NCBI RefSeq assembly: GCF_000834015.1 | Contig: NZ_JXQI01000031.1 | Location: 1-44,269, forward strand | From: Prevotella pectinovora | GTDB lineage: Bacteria > Bacteroidota > Bacteroidia > Bacteroidales > Bacteroidaceae | Reading direction: 5' to 3' | Length of the DNA stretch: 44,269 bases | In this document: piece after piece, positions 26,138 to 34,097 of the stretch | Position numbering within the stretch: position 1 is the stretch's first letter | Layout of the letters: each line of letters begins with the position of its first letter | Made by a program: the position numbers and the translations under genes | The notes under the pieces: model-generated | Seen by the model: only the letters and a program-made list of their open reading frames with translations | The model's database searches: none | What the model was told of the DNA's origin: nothing

Positions 26138-27046
26138 TTATTCCTTATACTTGTTCCACATTCTCTTTATTTTTCCTGCAATCTCATTACGTAGCCATAG
26201 CGGCTCGAGTACTTCAAGGTCTTCACCATTCCACAGCAGTTCCTGTTGGAAGTCGAATGTCGGGCGGACATGCAGTTCAAAGATACTGTATTCATTTGTT
26301 TGCTCAGTCTCTTGTTGCGACTCATGCAGAGGAAGGTCGCGCAAGTAGTTAGCCTGACTGGCACTGACCATGATTTTTACCTTCTCAATGTCGGTGCCAT
26401 CGCCAGGAATTACACCTATACAACCATTGAAGTATTCCTGTGGATTGAACTCTTCTGGATATTCAAACGTGTGGCTCGAAAGACGGAAGTTTTGAATGCG
26501 GTCGAGACAAAAGACGAGATCATAACCTGCAGGCCAATTACGCCCCAACAAATACCAGCGTTGACGGAATAGCTTTACGCATAGCGGCATCACATAATGG
26601 TCGTGTGTGTCACCTTTCCAGTAGTTGAAATAGTTGATATGAATGAAGCGGTTCTTCTTCATCGCATCGATGATTTGCTCCAAATATTCCCTGCCACTGG
26701 GCACGTCTTCAAGGATAATCCTGTTCTTGATTGATTTGCTTTCAAGGAGAAAATTACTTACCGATAGCGTACTGAGCAGCCAATTTCCAATACTTCCACT
26801 CTTCATGTCATCCTCATTGGCGATGTAATACCTATATGGAGCGGTCTTTTCGCAGTCTATCGACAATCCGAAGGTGTCGAAGATATTCCACTTCCACTTG
26901 TGGAAAGTGCGCTTCAACATCTCCTCACCTCTACTCAAATCCACATTGTCCATCCAACGGCGGTTCAGTTCCTCGAATGAAATCTTATGTGCCCGATAAA
27001 TGGTCTCCACAATCCACACGAGTTTGTTGGTTTGATTAAGTGCCAT
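26138..27046 (-). CDS. WYL-domain transcriptional regulator
   Basis: A 302-residue regulator. Residues about 1-75 form a winged helix-turn-helix-like region (KLVWIVETIYRAHKISFEELNR and onward). Residues about 125-200 hold the WYL domain with RWYLLGRN, the WYL triplet being 164-166, and the C-terminal WCX-like extension follows (FNPQEYF, LPLHESQQE, FELHVRPTFDF). WYL proteins often repress phage-defence operons until a nucleic acid or nucleotide ligand appears (BrxR, CapW). Here it is the first gene of the operon with the twin DUF262 genes, so autogenous control of them is a reasonable inference. A -7 box lies 37-44 bases upstream. A C-terminal relic of a paralogue lies at 21148-21519. Confidence 0.88.
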   Translation of the reverse strand: MALNQTNKLVWIVETIYRAHKISFEELNRRWMDNVDLSRGEEMLKRTFHKWKWNIFDTFGLSIDCEKTAPYRYYIANEDDMKSGSIGNWLLSTLSVSNFLLESKSIKNRIILEDVPSGREYLEQIIDAMKKNRFIHINYFNYWKGDTHDHYVMPLCVKLFRQRWYLLGRNWPAGYDLVFCLDRIQNFRLSSHTFEYPEEFNPQEYFNGCIGVIPGDGTDIEKVKIMVSASQANYLRDLPLHESQQETEQTNEYSIFELHVRPTFDFQQELLWNGEDLEVLEPLWLRNEIAGKIKRMWNKYKE

Positions 27047-27082
27047 ATTCGTATATTACTTTTATAGATAACGTTTCGACTT

Positions 27083-27090
27083 CAAAGATA
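27083..27090 (-). promoter_or_regulatory. -7 box of a promoter for the WYL-DUF262 operon
   Basis: TATCTTTG on the minus strand matches TAnnTTTG and lies 37-44 bases before the WYL gene start. No convincing -33 TTTG lies at the right distance, which would fit a weak or regulated promoter. Confidence 0.4.
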
Positions 27091-27121
27091 TTGCTCCGGT
27101 GTGTCTTTTTTGTTCATACTG

Positions 27122-27778
27122 CTACAAAGGTATTGACGTGAATAAAGTTAATGTTTTCGGTGTAGCTTCCGTGATCGTAAAATGAAATATGCTCTTATCC
27201 GGGAAGGTTTCCATATAGTCACTTACAGGAAGCATCATCTTCTCCATCTCATTATTGTCATAGCCGGCTATGGTAATTGCCAAAAGATATCTGCCATTTT
27301 CTTTTATACATATAGACTTTAGATGTGCAAGAGCATCTGTTATGTCTTTTTTATACACATACGAGTGGGTAGATATTACGTTCCTTCCTCTTATAAGTAT
27401 TAAGAAATCAGACAAATCAAAGCATACCATACTATGCTTCTCTATACATATATTATACAGTTGCAGAAACTTTTTCAATTCTAAGTATGGATTGCTATCT
27501 GCCTGAAAAGACAATATAGAGAAAATGTCAGATTCTTCTTTGATACAGAGTCCTGGATTCGTTTTTATTACGACATTCCTCCTTGCACGTGCATGTGTTT
27601 CTAAGATTTCATTAACGTTATCTGCTCCTTTATCGGTAGACACCAACACAACATTAACATGTACATTTGTGCTGTTCTTTATTGAATATATTCCTTCAGA
27701 GCAAAGCTCATCAATTACTTGCTGACTAACAAAATCTGCTGCTATCAGTCGCAAAGATTCAAGTGCGATTTTTTCCAT
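27122..27778 (-). CDS. FtsZ/tubulin-fold-like protein lacking the GTP-binding glycine loop
   Basis: A 218-residue protein that I do not recognise by name but which reads like a shortened FtsZ. VNVVLVSTDKGADNV (41-55) resembles the FtsZ strand and NTD segment. NVVIKTNPGLCIKEESD (68-84) occupies the place of the iG-tGlGaG-P-aAee region. FDLSDFLILIRGRNVISTHS (120-139) matches the inVDFaDv...G-a-ig core of the C-terminal domain. ITDALAHL, LLAITIAGYDNNEMEK and SIFHFTITEATPKTLTLFTS follow in the order of FtsZ helices and strands. The tubulin signature GGGTGTG is absent and about 100 residues of a normal GTPase are missing, so it should not hydrolyse GTP in the usual way. It lies 75 bases upstream of the WYL gene on the same strand. 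The fold is inferred by eye only. Confidence 0.45.
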   Translation of the reverse strand: MEKIALESLRLIAADFVSQQVIDELCSEGIYSIKNSTNVHVNVVLVSTDKGADNVNEILETHARARRNVVIKTNPGLCIKEESDIFSILSFQADSNPYLELKKFLQLYNICIEKHSMVCFDLSDFLILIRGRNVISTHSYVYKKDITDALAHLKSICIKENGRYLLAITIAGYDNNEMEKMMLPVSDYMETFPDKSIFHFTITEATPKTLTLFTSIPL

Positions 27779-27818
27779 ATTATTAATGCTTATACCTTAT
27801 AATATCAAAAATATGGTG

Positions 27819-27859
27819 CAAAAATAAAAAGGAGCTATGCCAACTGTGGGCACAACTCC
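27819..27859 (-). terminator. Rho-independent terminator of the PD-(D/E)XK gene
   Basis: On the minus strand GGAGTTGTGCC pairs with GGCATAGCTCC (complements of 27859-27831; the GGAG/CTCC and TGCC/GGCA blocks pair) and is followed by TTTTTATTTTTG. It separates the nuclease gene from the FtsZ-like gene. The T-rich tail also contains TATTTTTG (27826-27819), a possible -7 box for the FtsZ-like gene. Confidence 0.65.
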
Positions 27860-27887
27860 ATTTTATAATGAAATGAATTAAGTCACA

Positions 27888-29234
27888 CTATAGCTTTTCT
27901 ATGATACCACTTTTTTTAAGTATTTCAAAGCGGCTTCTCATGAATTTAAGCAGTTTACCATTGCGCATATCTTCCAATGTATGAAGGTCATCCCAATCAA
28001 ACCAATTTTTATTCCAGTCTCTATTTTCATCATACAAAAAAGAATATCCAAAAGGAAATTCTTTCTTTAAATTTCCTTTACTTTCAGGAACATGATGATA
28101 ATCTTTCTCATAACGGAACAAAGGTTGCTCATCAGAATCGGTTGATTTTATTTTAAAGACATTCTTCAACTCTTCTATATCTGAATAATCCCCATTAATA
28201 ATAGACAACCCATATAACATTCCTCCATAGTCTTGATCTGTTCTTGAGTAATTTCCAACTACAAATCCTACTTGTGATTGATGCTTATTTTTCCCTAAAA
28301 AAATCATCCATCCATAATCTTCATCCCAGGTAACGAGGCTGTCATTATAATGCTCACGAGGTTCAAGACCATATTCACCAGCCAAAGACACCAACTGGTC
28401 GCAGAAATCTCTTCTAATTTTCTGTTTAATATTTTGCACATTACATAAAATACTAAGAGTCGCATCTATATTTTTGGGTGCAAGCAACAGCTCTAATAAT
28501 TCTTTTTGATATTTATCTTCCATAATCTGTCTTGTATTCATTATATAGGTTATGTATTGTTTTATTACTTCATGAATGCGAGGGCAGTGTTTAGATATTT
28601 CCAAACACTTATTGAGCCAAGATATAATATTGGGCTTTTTATCAGATGGATCATAACTTAGCGTATGGTATGCTATTTTGTTAGGACCGGTAGAATACTC
28701 AGAGGCACTTTGACCGGAAGGTGTGAGATAAATCAAGATAAAATTATCCTCATAATGCTCCTTTCCGTAATTGTAATATCGTTCAAGTTGCCTTCGCTGT
28801 TCCTGGGCAGGATTGCCATATCTGTCAAATTTGTTTTCTATGATGATAGCATGTCCTTTATCATCATTAATAAAGATATCAATCTCTCCTCCTGTTGAAT
28901 TTCCATCTTCTGATATTTTTATTTCACCAATATATTTGTCTTTATATTCAATATTGCTTGAGGTAACATCATATTGAAAATTAGGATTCAATTTTCGCAC
29001 AACCATATCTATAAAAGCCTTTAAAAAGCGATCTCCTACACCATGATTGGCATTCTTATCAAGAAGCATCCGTAGGATAGGTGTATGCAGATGCTCCTCT
29101 GGACGCGTAAAGTGTAAATTTTCAAAAACATTGAAATATTCACCTCTGGCCTCATGCTCTTTCTTCTCAGTCTTATCTTTTTGTAATATAATCTGAGCGT
29201 TTTGCAGTAATTGTTCTATTGTTTTTAGATTCAT
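27888..29234 (-). CDS. PD-(D/E)XK nuclease superfamily protein (PDDEXK_4-like)
   Basis: About 448 residues from the ATG at 29234 (complement); an ATG at 29261 would add nine residues. The N-terminal half has the nuclease core: PEEHLHTPILRMLLD near residues 46-60, GEIDIF with the metal-binding Asp at about 119, and AIIIENKF with Glu133 and Lys135, followed by EQRRQLERYYNY (helix with conserved Gln). The C-terminal half (VTWDEDYGWMIFLG, WFDWDDLHTLEDMRNGK) is a separate, uncharacterised domain, perhaps for target or substrate recognition. Such proteins are frequent single genes in defence islands. It is transcribed toward the FtsZ-like and WYL-DUF262 genes but separated from them by a terminator. 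Confidence 0.8.
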   Translation of the reverse strand: MNLKTIEQLLQNAQIILQKDKTEKKEHEARGEYFNVFENLHFTRPEEHLHTPILRMLLDKNANHGVGDRFLKAFIDMVVRKLNPNFQYDVTSSNIEYKDKYIGEIKISEDGNSTGGEIDIFINDDKGHAIIIENKFDRYGNPAQEQRRQLERYYNYGKEHYEDNFILIYLTPSGQSASEYSTGPNKIAYHTLSYDPSDKKPNIISWLNKCLEISKHCPRIHEVIKQYITYIMNTRQIMEDKYQKELLELLLAPKNIDATLSILCNVQNIKQKIRRDFCDQLVSLAGEYGLEPREHYNDSLVTWDEDYGWMIFLGKNKHQSQVGFVVGNYSRTDQDYGGMLYGLSIINGDYSDIEELKNVFKIKSTDSDEQPLFRYEKDYHHVPESKGNLKKEFPFGYSFLYDENRDWNKNWFDWDDLHTLEDMRNGKLLKFMRSRFEILKKSGIIEKL

Positions 29235-29320
29235 ATTTATGGGGTTTTCAGATAAAATCATTTGTTATCATCAATCTTCATTAATATAATTATGTCAGAA
29301 TATTTCAAGTGTGCGTGATG

Positions 29321-29332
29321 CCGCCAATGGTT
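29321..29332. repeat. 12-base direct repeat, right end of accessory block
   Basis: CCGCCAATGGTT, identical to 19895-19906. It lies about 90 bases upstream of the nuclease gene and is followed by an AAAAATCGGCC sequence that resembles the intergenic AATCGGC repeats. Confidence 0.5.
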
Positions 29333-29360
29333 TTAAAAAAAATCGGCCAAAATAAAAAAC

Positions 29361-29403
29361 CACCGGAAGCAACGTTATGAATGCTACCGACGGTTGTTGC
29401 TTT
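29361..29403 (-). terminator. Terminator-like hairpin, minus direction
   Basis: On the minus strand ACCGTCGG pairs with CCGGTGGT through six Watson-Crick and two G-U pairs, and a run of T follows. AAGCAAC (29370-29376) and GTTGCTT (29397-29403) add an alternative stem. No minus-strand gene lies directly before it other than trxA, which already has its own terminator at 29568-29607. Confidence 0.5.
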
Positions 29404-29452
29404 TACCTTAAAAGCACACCTATATTTACCCGATCAAATCCAAATCCTATAT

Positions 29453-29492
29453 GTCATACTATACGTAAAGCTATAGTATGACAGCCATTTTT
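29453..29492 (+). terminator. Terminator-like hairpin, plus direction
   Basis: A perfect 11-base inverted repeat, GTCATACTATA (29453-29463) with TATAGTATGAC (29472-29482), around an eight-base loop; a run of six T follows at 29487-29492. No plus-strand gene precedes it. The gene-free stretch 29262-29670 holds this and two other hairpins only. Confidence 0.6.
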
Positions 29493-29567
29493 TATTCAAA
29501 TGCAAAGACAGGACAAAATATTTACATTTACAAGCATATTGACTAAATAATTTACAGGAAAAAGAAA

Positions 29568-29607
29568 ATCGTTCCATACCGCTATATCAACAGCGATATG
29601 GAACGAT
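29568..29607 (-). terminator. Rho-independent terminator of trxA
   Basis: ATCGTTCCATACCGCT pairs with AGCGATATGGAACGAT (one mismatch) around an eight-base loop. On the minus strand the stem is followed by TTTTCTTTTT. It lies about 65 bases after the trxA stop. Confidence 0.85.
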
Positions 29608-29670
29608 AATTCCTTTTCTCCAGCCCAGCCAGCCTACAATGCCGACTGGCAAAGGAGCATTACAATCTGC

Positions 29671-29985
29671 TTAGAGCAGAGTCTCGAACTTCTTCTGGAT
29701 AGCAGACTTAGACTGTCCGCCAACGAGACGGTCTACGACCTCGCCGTTCTTGATGAACAGCAGAGTCGGGATGTTGCGGATGCCATACTCCATAGCGATG
29801 TCGTCGTTAGCCTCAACGTCACACTTGCCTACTACTACCTTGCCGTCGTACTCCTCTGCAAGCTCTGCCACGAAAGGAGCGATGGCACGGCATGGTCCAC
29901 ACCATGTTGCCCAGAAATCCACTACTAATGGCTGCTCGCCATTCTTCAAACTCTCAAAGTTCTCTGAGGTGATTGTTACTTCCAT
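29671..29985 (-). CDS. trxA: Thioredoxin
   Basis: A 104-residue cytoplasmic thioredoxin that reduces protein disulfides and supplies electrons to reductases. The active site WCGPC is at residues 28-32 and the cis-proline is P73 in RNIPTL. There is no signal peptide, so this is the classical cytoplasmic form. It lies downstream of dnaE on the same strand with a gap of 211 bases that includes a likely promoter of its own at 30149-30174. Confidence 0.97.
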   Translation of the reverse strand: MEVTITSENFESLKNGEQPLVVDFWATWCGPCRAIAPFVAELAEEYDGKVVVGKCDVEANDDIAMEYGIRNIPTLLFIKNGEVVDRLVGGQSKSAIQKKFETLL

Positions 29986-30148
29986 TTTATTTTTGTTTTA
30001 TTGTTCTTGTTATTAAATTCTAAGGATGTCTTTCATACTCCGCATGTCATCACCCCTGGCTGCCACAACCGGCATTTCCCTGTTTATCCAAGGTGCTTTC
30101 CATGGGTTGCCACAGCCTCCGCGTATGACCTGCATTCAAATTGCGCCA

Positions 30149-30178
30149 CAAATTTAGCTCTTTTTTATGAGATGCGAA
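30149..30178 (-). promoter_or_regulatory. Possible promoter for trxA
   Basis: On the minus strand TAAATTTG (30156-30149) fits the -7 consensus, with TTCG about 18 bases upstream as a weak -33 element. The leader to trxA would be about 155 bases, longer than usual, so the call is moderate. Confidence 0.4.
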
Positions 30179-30196
30179 GCTTTTTATCAATATTTT

Positions 30197-33100
30197 TCAA
30201 TTTATATGATATTCCAACGCTTCGTTCTCCTTGATGAAAGACAACAGATCTTTAGTCACGTTCACACTCATGCCCTTCGAGCGCATGGTGATGCTGCGAC
30301 GGTCTTCAATGCTGTCGAGCTGCACATAGACATGCGTCGGGCCTGGATCAGCTGAGAGTTTCTGACACAGGTCTGTGACGAGCGTAGTGGATATTTTATG
30401 CGAATCGATGATTATGGTGAGCTTCTCGATACGTTTGTCCTTCACGGTCTGCAGATACTGAATATCGGAGATATTGAAATCATAGAAATTGCTGCCGGCA
30501 TACATCTGGGTTATCTGTGCCTTGATATACACCGATGCCCCGATGGAGAACATTCCCCTCCAGCGTCCCCACGCCTCTCCGAAAAGAGCAATCTCACCAG
30601 AGCCTTCAAAATCTTCGAGCATGACAAAGCCACATGGTTTACCTTTCTTTGTCATCGACTCGCGGACGTTGGTCACGATACCTCCTACGGTGATGTCGCC
30701 ACGGTCCATCAGTTCCTTTTTGTCTGCCACCTCCGGACATTTCGTGTTGCAAAGGTTTTCGAGCACCACGGCATAGCTGTCGAGAGGATGCGCCGAGAGA
30801 TAGATGCCCACGAGGTCGCGCTCGCGGTTGAGTCTCTCTATGTCGCTCCACCGTTCACACTCAGGAATCTTGGGCGTTGCGATTTCCACTTCTTCATCAG
30901 CAAACATACTGAAGAGGTTGTTGCTTGCCTGCTGCTTTGACACCTGGTATGCCTGTCCGAAACGCAGCAGCGTATCGAAGAAGTTTTCTCCCTTCTCGTT
31001 CTGTGCGAAATATCGTTCACGGTCTATACCGAAGCTGTCGAAGCCTCCGCTGAGCGCCAAGCTCTCGAAGCATTTGCGGTTGCAGGCGCTGAGGTTCACT
31101 CGCTGCACAAAGTCGAAGATATCCTTGTAAGGTCCGTTTTTCTCTCTCTCGGCAATCAGCGATTCGGCAGCTGCCGCTCCCATTCCCTTGATGGCGGCGA
31201 GTCCGAAACGGATGGCTCCGCCTTTGTTCACGCTGAACTTGTTGCGGCTCTCGTTCACGTCGGGTCCGAGGGTCTCTATTCCCATCGCCTTACACTCATC
31301 CATGAGTTTCGTGATTTCGGTGATGTTGGCAAGGTTCCGGCTCATGTTGGCAGCCATGTATTCGGCAGGATAGTGTGCCTTGAGATATGCCGTCTGATAT
31401 GCCACCCATGAGTAGCAGGTGGCATGCGACTTGTTGAAGGCGTAGCTGGCGAACTTCTCCCAGTCTGCCCATATTTTCTCGAGCACCTTCGGGTCGTGGC
31501 CGTTTTTCTTTCCGCCCTCGATGAACATCGGCTTCATCTGGTCTACGATGGCTTTCTTCTTCTTTCCCATCGCCTTACGCAGGGCGTCGCTCTGGCCTCG
31601 GGTGAAGTCGGCGAGCTGACGGGAGAGAAGCATCACCTGCTCCTGATACACCGTGATGCCGTAGGTGTCTTTCAGGTATTTCTCCATGCAAGGGATATCG
31701 TATTTTATCTCTTCCTTGCCGTTCTTACGGGCGATGAAGGATGGAATATAGTCCATTGGTCCCGGACGGTAGAGGGCGTTCATGGCGATGATGTCCTCGA
31801 ATGTCGTGGGATGCAGCTCGCGCAGGTATTTCTGCATTCCGGCTGACTCAAACTGGAAAGTTCCGATGGTGCGTCCTTCGCTGTATAGCTGATATGTCTC
31901 CGGATCGTCGATAGGGATAGTATCGAGGTCTATGTCTATGCCCCGGTGAAGCTTCACGTTCTCCACTGCCTCTTTCAGGATGGATAGGGTCTTCAGTCCG
32001 AGGAAGTCCATCTTGATGAGTCCGGTCTCCTCAATCACGTGTCCGTCGTATTGCGTACAGAGCAGTTTGTGGCCGGGGTCCGACTTGTCTTCTGCCGTTG
32101 ACACCGGCACCCAGTCGCTGATGGCGTCGCGGCATATGATGGTGCCACAGGCATGGATACCTGTGCCACGCACAGTGCCCTCAAGCATCTTGGCATAAGT
32201 TATGGTGTTGCGCATCCGCGGGTCTGGAGAAGCCTCTGCCTCTCTCAGCGCCGGCACGCATTTGATGGCGTTCGGAAGGTTCATCTTCAGCGAGTTTCCT
32301 TCTGAATCCGACAGTTTGTCAGGTATCTGCTTGCAGAGGGCGTTCACCTCGGCAAGCGGCACTTTCTCCACTCGCGCCACGTCTTTGATGGCGTTCTTCG
32401 TCGCCATCGTTCCGTATGTGATGATATGCGCCACCTTGTCGTGGCCATATTTGTCTTCCACCCATTCCAACACCTTGCCTCGTCCGTCATCGTCGAAGTC
32501 GGTATCGATATCGGGGAGCGATATACGGTCGGGGTTGAGGAAACGCTCAAACAGCAGGTCGTATTTCATCGGGTCTATCTTGGTGATGCCCAGACAGTAT
32601 GCCACGACGGATCCTGCTGCCGATCCACGTCCCGGTCCCACCATCACTCCCAGCTCGTCGCGTGCCGAGTTGATGAAATCCTGCACGATGAGGAAGTATC
32701 CCGGAAATCCCATCGTCTTCATGATATGCAGCTCGAACTTCACTCGTTCGTGCACTTCCTTCGACAACGGATCGCCGTAGCGTTCCTTTGCTCCGTCGTA
32801 GGCGAGCTTGGCAAGATAGTCTGCCTCAAACTTTATCCTATAAAGCTTGTCGATGCCTCCCAGCTTTTTTATCTTCTTGTCTGCCTCATCTTTCGGCAGC
32901 GGATTCTCGCCGTTCTCGTCTGAGGTAAACTCATGGTATAGTTGTTCCGGCGTGATGTTACGGCGTGTGTCTTCCTCTGTTCCGAACTCTTTGGGGATGG
33001 GGAAGAATGGCATGATGGGGGCATGGTCGATGGAGTATGTCTCCACCTTGTCGAGAATCTCAATTGTGTTAGACAGCGCCTCCGGCACATCGGCAAACAC

Positions 33101-33922
33101 CTCGTTCATCTCCTCACGGGTCTTGAACCACTCCTGCTTGGAGTAGAGCATACGGTTGGGGTCATCGAGGTCGTGGCCGGTGGATAGACACAGCAGATGG
33201 TCATGTGCCTCGGCATTGTCTTTGTCCACGAAATGGGCGTCGTTGGTACATACCACCTTTATGCCGTATTCTTTGGCAAGCTGCAGTATCACCCTGTTCG
33301 CCTTCTGCTGCAGCGGGAATGTCTCTCGGTTTGCCCTCTGGTTGGGATCTTTCACTTCGTGCCGCTGCAGCTCCAGATAGTAGTCGTCGCCAAACACCCG
33401 CTTATACCACTCTATCGCCTCACGTGCTCCCTCGATGTCGTCGCGCAGGATTTTTGCCGGCACCTCGCCGGCGATACATGCCGAACACACGATGAGGTCT
33501 TCATGATATCTCTCCAGGTCCTCGCGGTCGGTTCGCGGACGCATGTAGAATCCGTCTACCCATGCACGGGAAACGAGCTTTATCAGGTTCTTGTATCCGT
33601 TGTAGTTCTTGGCGAGCACTATCAGGTGGTAGCCGCTCTTGTCCACCTTTGGGTCGCTGCGGTCTGACTTCTTGCGGCGCGCCACATACATCTCGCAACC
33701 GAAGATGGGTTTGAATTCGGGCTTGCCCTCGTCGCGGAGTTTGCCGTTCACCTTGTTGCAATAGTTGAACAGCTCCTTGATTCCGAACATGTCGCCGTGG
33801 TCGGTTATCGCCATTCCCTTCATGCCGTTGGCAACGGCCTTGTCCACGAGCTTCGATACGCTCGACTGTCCGTCAAGGATACTGTAATATGTATGTACGT
33901 GTAAATGTATGAAATCCTGCAT
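30197..33922 (-). CDS. dnaE: DNA polymerase III subunit alpha
   Basis: Catalytic subunit of the replicative DNA polymerase, 1241 residues. The N-terminal PHP domain begins at once (FIHLHVHTYYSILDG, residues 4-18). The palm carries PDIDTDFDDDGRGKV near 468-482 with the catalytic aspartates, and GPGRGSAAGSVVAYCLGIT precedes it. YRPGPMDYIPSF and the fingers motif FNKSHATCYSWVAYQTAYLKAHYP follow. A helix-hairpin-helix region and an OB-fold (GGIVTNVRESMTKKGKPCGF) complete the protein. It has a good promoter at 33978-34008 divergent from psd. Length and order are normal for a Bacteroidota DnaE1-type enzyme. Confidence 0.97.
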   Translation of the reverse strand: MQDFIHLHVHTYYSILDGQSSVSKLVDKAVANGMKGMAITDHGDMFGIKELFNYCNKVNGKLRDEGKPEFKPIFGCEMYVARRKKSDRSDPKVDKSGYHLIVLAKNYNGYKNLIKLVSRAWVDGFYMRPRTDREDLERYHEDLIVCSACIAGEVPAKILRDDIEGAREAIEWYKRVFGDDYYLELQRHEVKDPNQRANRETFPLQQKANRVILQLAKEYGIKVVCTNDAHFVDKDNAEAHDHLLCLSTGHDLDDPNRMLYSKQEWFKTREEMNEVFADVPEALSNTIEILDKVETYSIDHAPIMPFFPIPKEFGTEEDTRRNITPEQLYHEFTSDENGENPLPKDEADKKIKKLGGIDKLYRIKFEADYLAKLAYDGAKERYGDPLSKEVHERVKFELHIMKTMGFPGYFLIVQDFINSARDELGVMVGPGRGSAAGSVVAYCLGITKIDPMKYDLLFERFLNPDRISLPDIDTDFDDDGRGKVLEWVEDKYGHDKVAHIITYGTMATKNAIKDVARVEKVPLAEVNALCKQIPDKLSDSEGNSLKMNLPNAIKCVPALREAEASPDPRMRNTITYAKMLEGTVRGTGIHACGTIICRDAISDWVPVSTAEDKSDPGHKLLCTQYDGHVIEETGLIKMDFLGLKTLSILKEAVENVKLHRGIDIDLDTIPIDDPETYQLYSEGRTIGTFQFESAGMQKYLRELHPTTFEDIIAMNALYRPGPMDYIPSFIARKNGKEEIKYDIPCMEKYLKDTYGITVYQEQVMLLSRQLADFTRGQSDALRKAMGKKKKAIVDQMKPMFIEGGKKNGHDPKVLEKIWADWEKFASYAFNKSHATCYSWVAYQTAYLKAHYPAEYMAANMSRNLANITEITKLMDECKAMGIETLGPDVNESRNKFSVNKGGAIRFGLAAIKGMGAAAAESLIAEREKNGPYKDIFDFVQRVNLSACNRKCFESLALSGGFDSFGIDRERYFAQNEKGENFFDTLLRFGQAYQVSKQQASNNLFSMFADEEVEIATPKIPECERWSDIERLNRERDLVGIYLSAHPLDSYAVVLENLCNTKCPEVADKKELMDRGDITVGGIVTNVRESMTKKGKPCGFVMLEDFEGSGEIALFGEAWGRWRGMFSIGASVYIKAQITQMYAGSNFYDFNISDIQYLQTVKDKRIEKLTIIIDSHKISTTLVTDLCQKLSADPGPTHVYVQLDSIEDRRSITMRSKGMSVNVTKDLLSFIKENEALEYHIN

Positions 33923-33977
33923 CGCTGAGTATAAGGTGGTTAAGTTTTCTGTTTTACTTTTTGCTATAAAAGTGGCT

Positions 33978-34008
33978 CAAAGTTACACTTTATCCATGAA
34001 ATGGCAAA
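33978..34008 (-). promoter_or_regulatory. Bacteroidota-type promoter for dnaE
   Basis: TAACTTTG (33985-33978, minus) and TTTG (34008-34005, minus) are separated by 19 bases. The start of dnaE is 55 bases downstream. The psd promoter begins 16 bases away on the other strand. Confidence 0.72.
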
Positions 34009-34023
34009 AGAATAAGAACAAAA

Positions 34024-34055
34024 TTTGCGAAATACGCAAAAAAGCGGTATCTTTG
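34024..34055 (+). promoter_or_regulatory. Bacteroidota-type promoter for psd
   Basis: TTTG at 34024-34027 and TATCTTTG at 34048-34055 are separated by 20 bases. Both boxes fit the consensus exactly. The psd ATG lies 42 bases downstream. Confidence 0.78.
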
Positions 34056-34097
34056 CAGATGCTTTAAAAACAAGCTTCTATTTTACGACGAAATACT

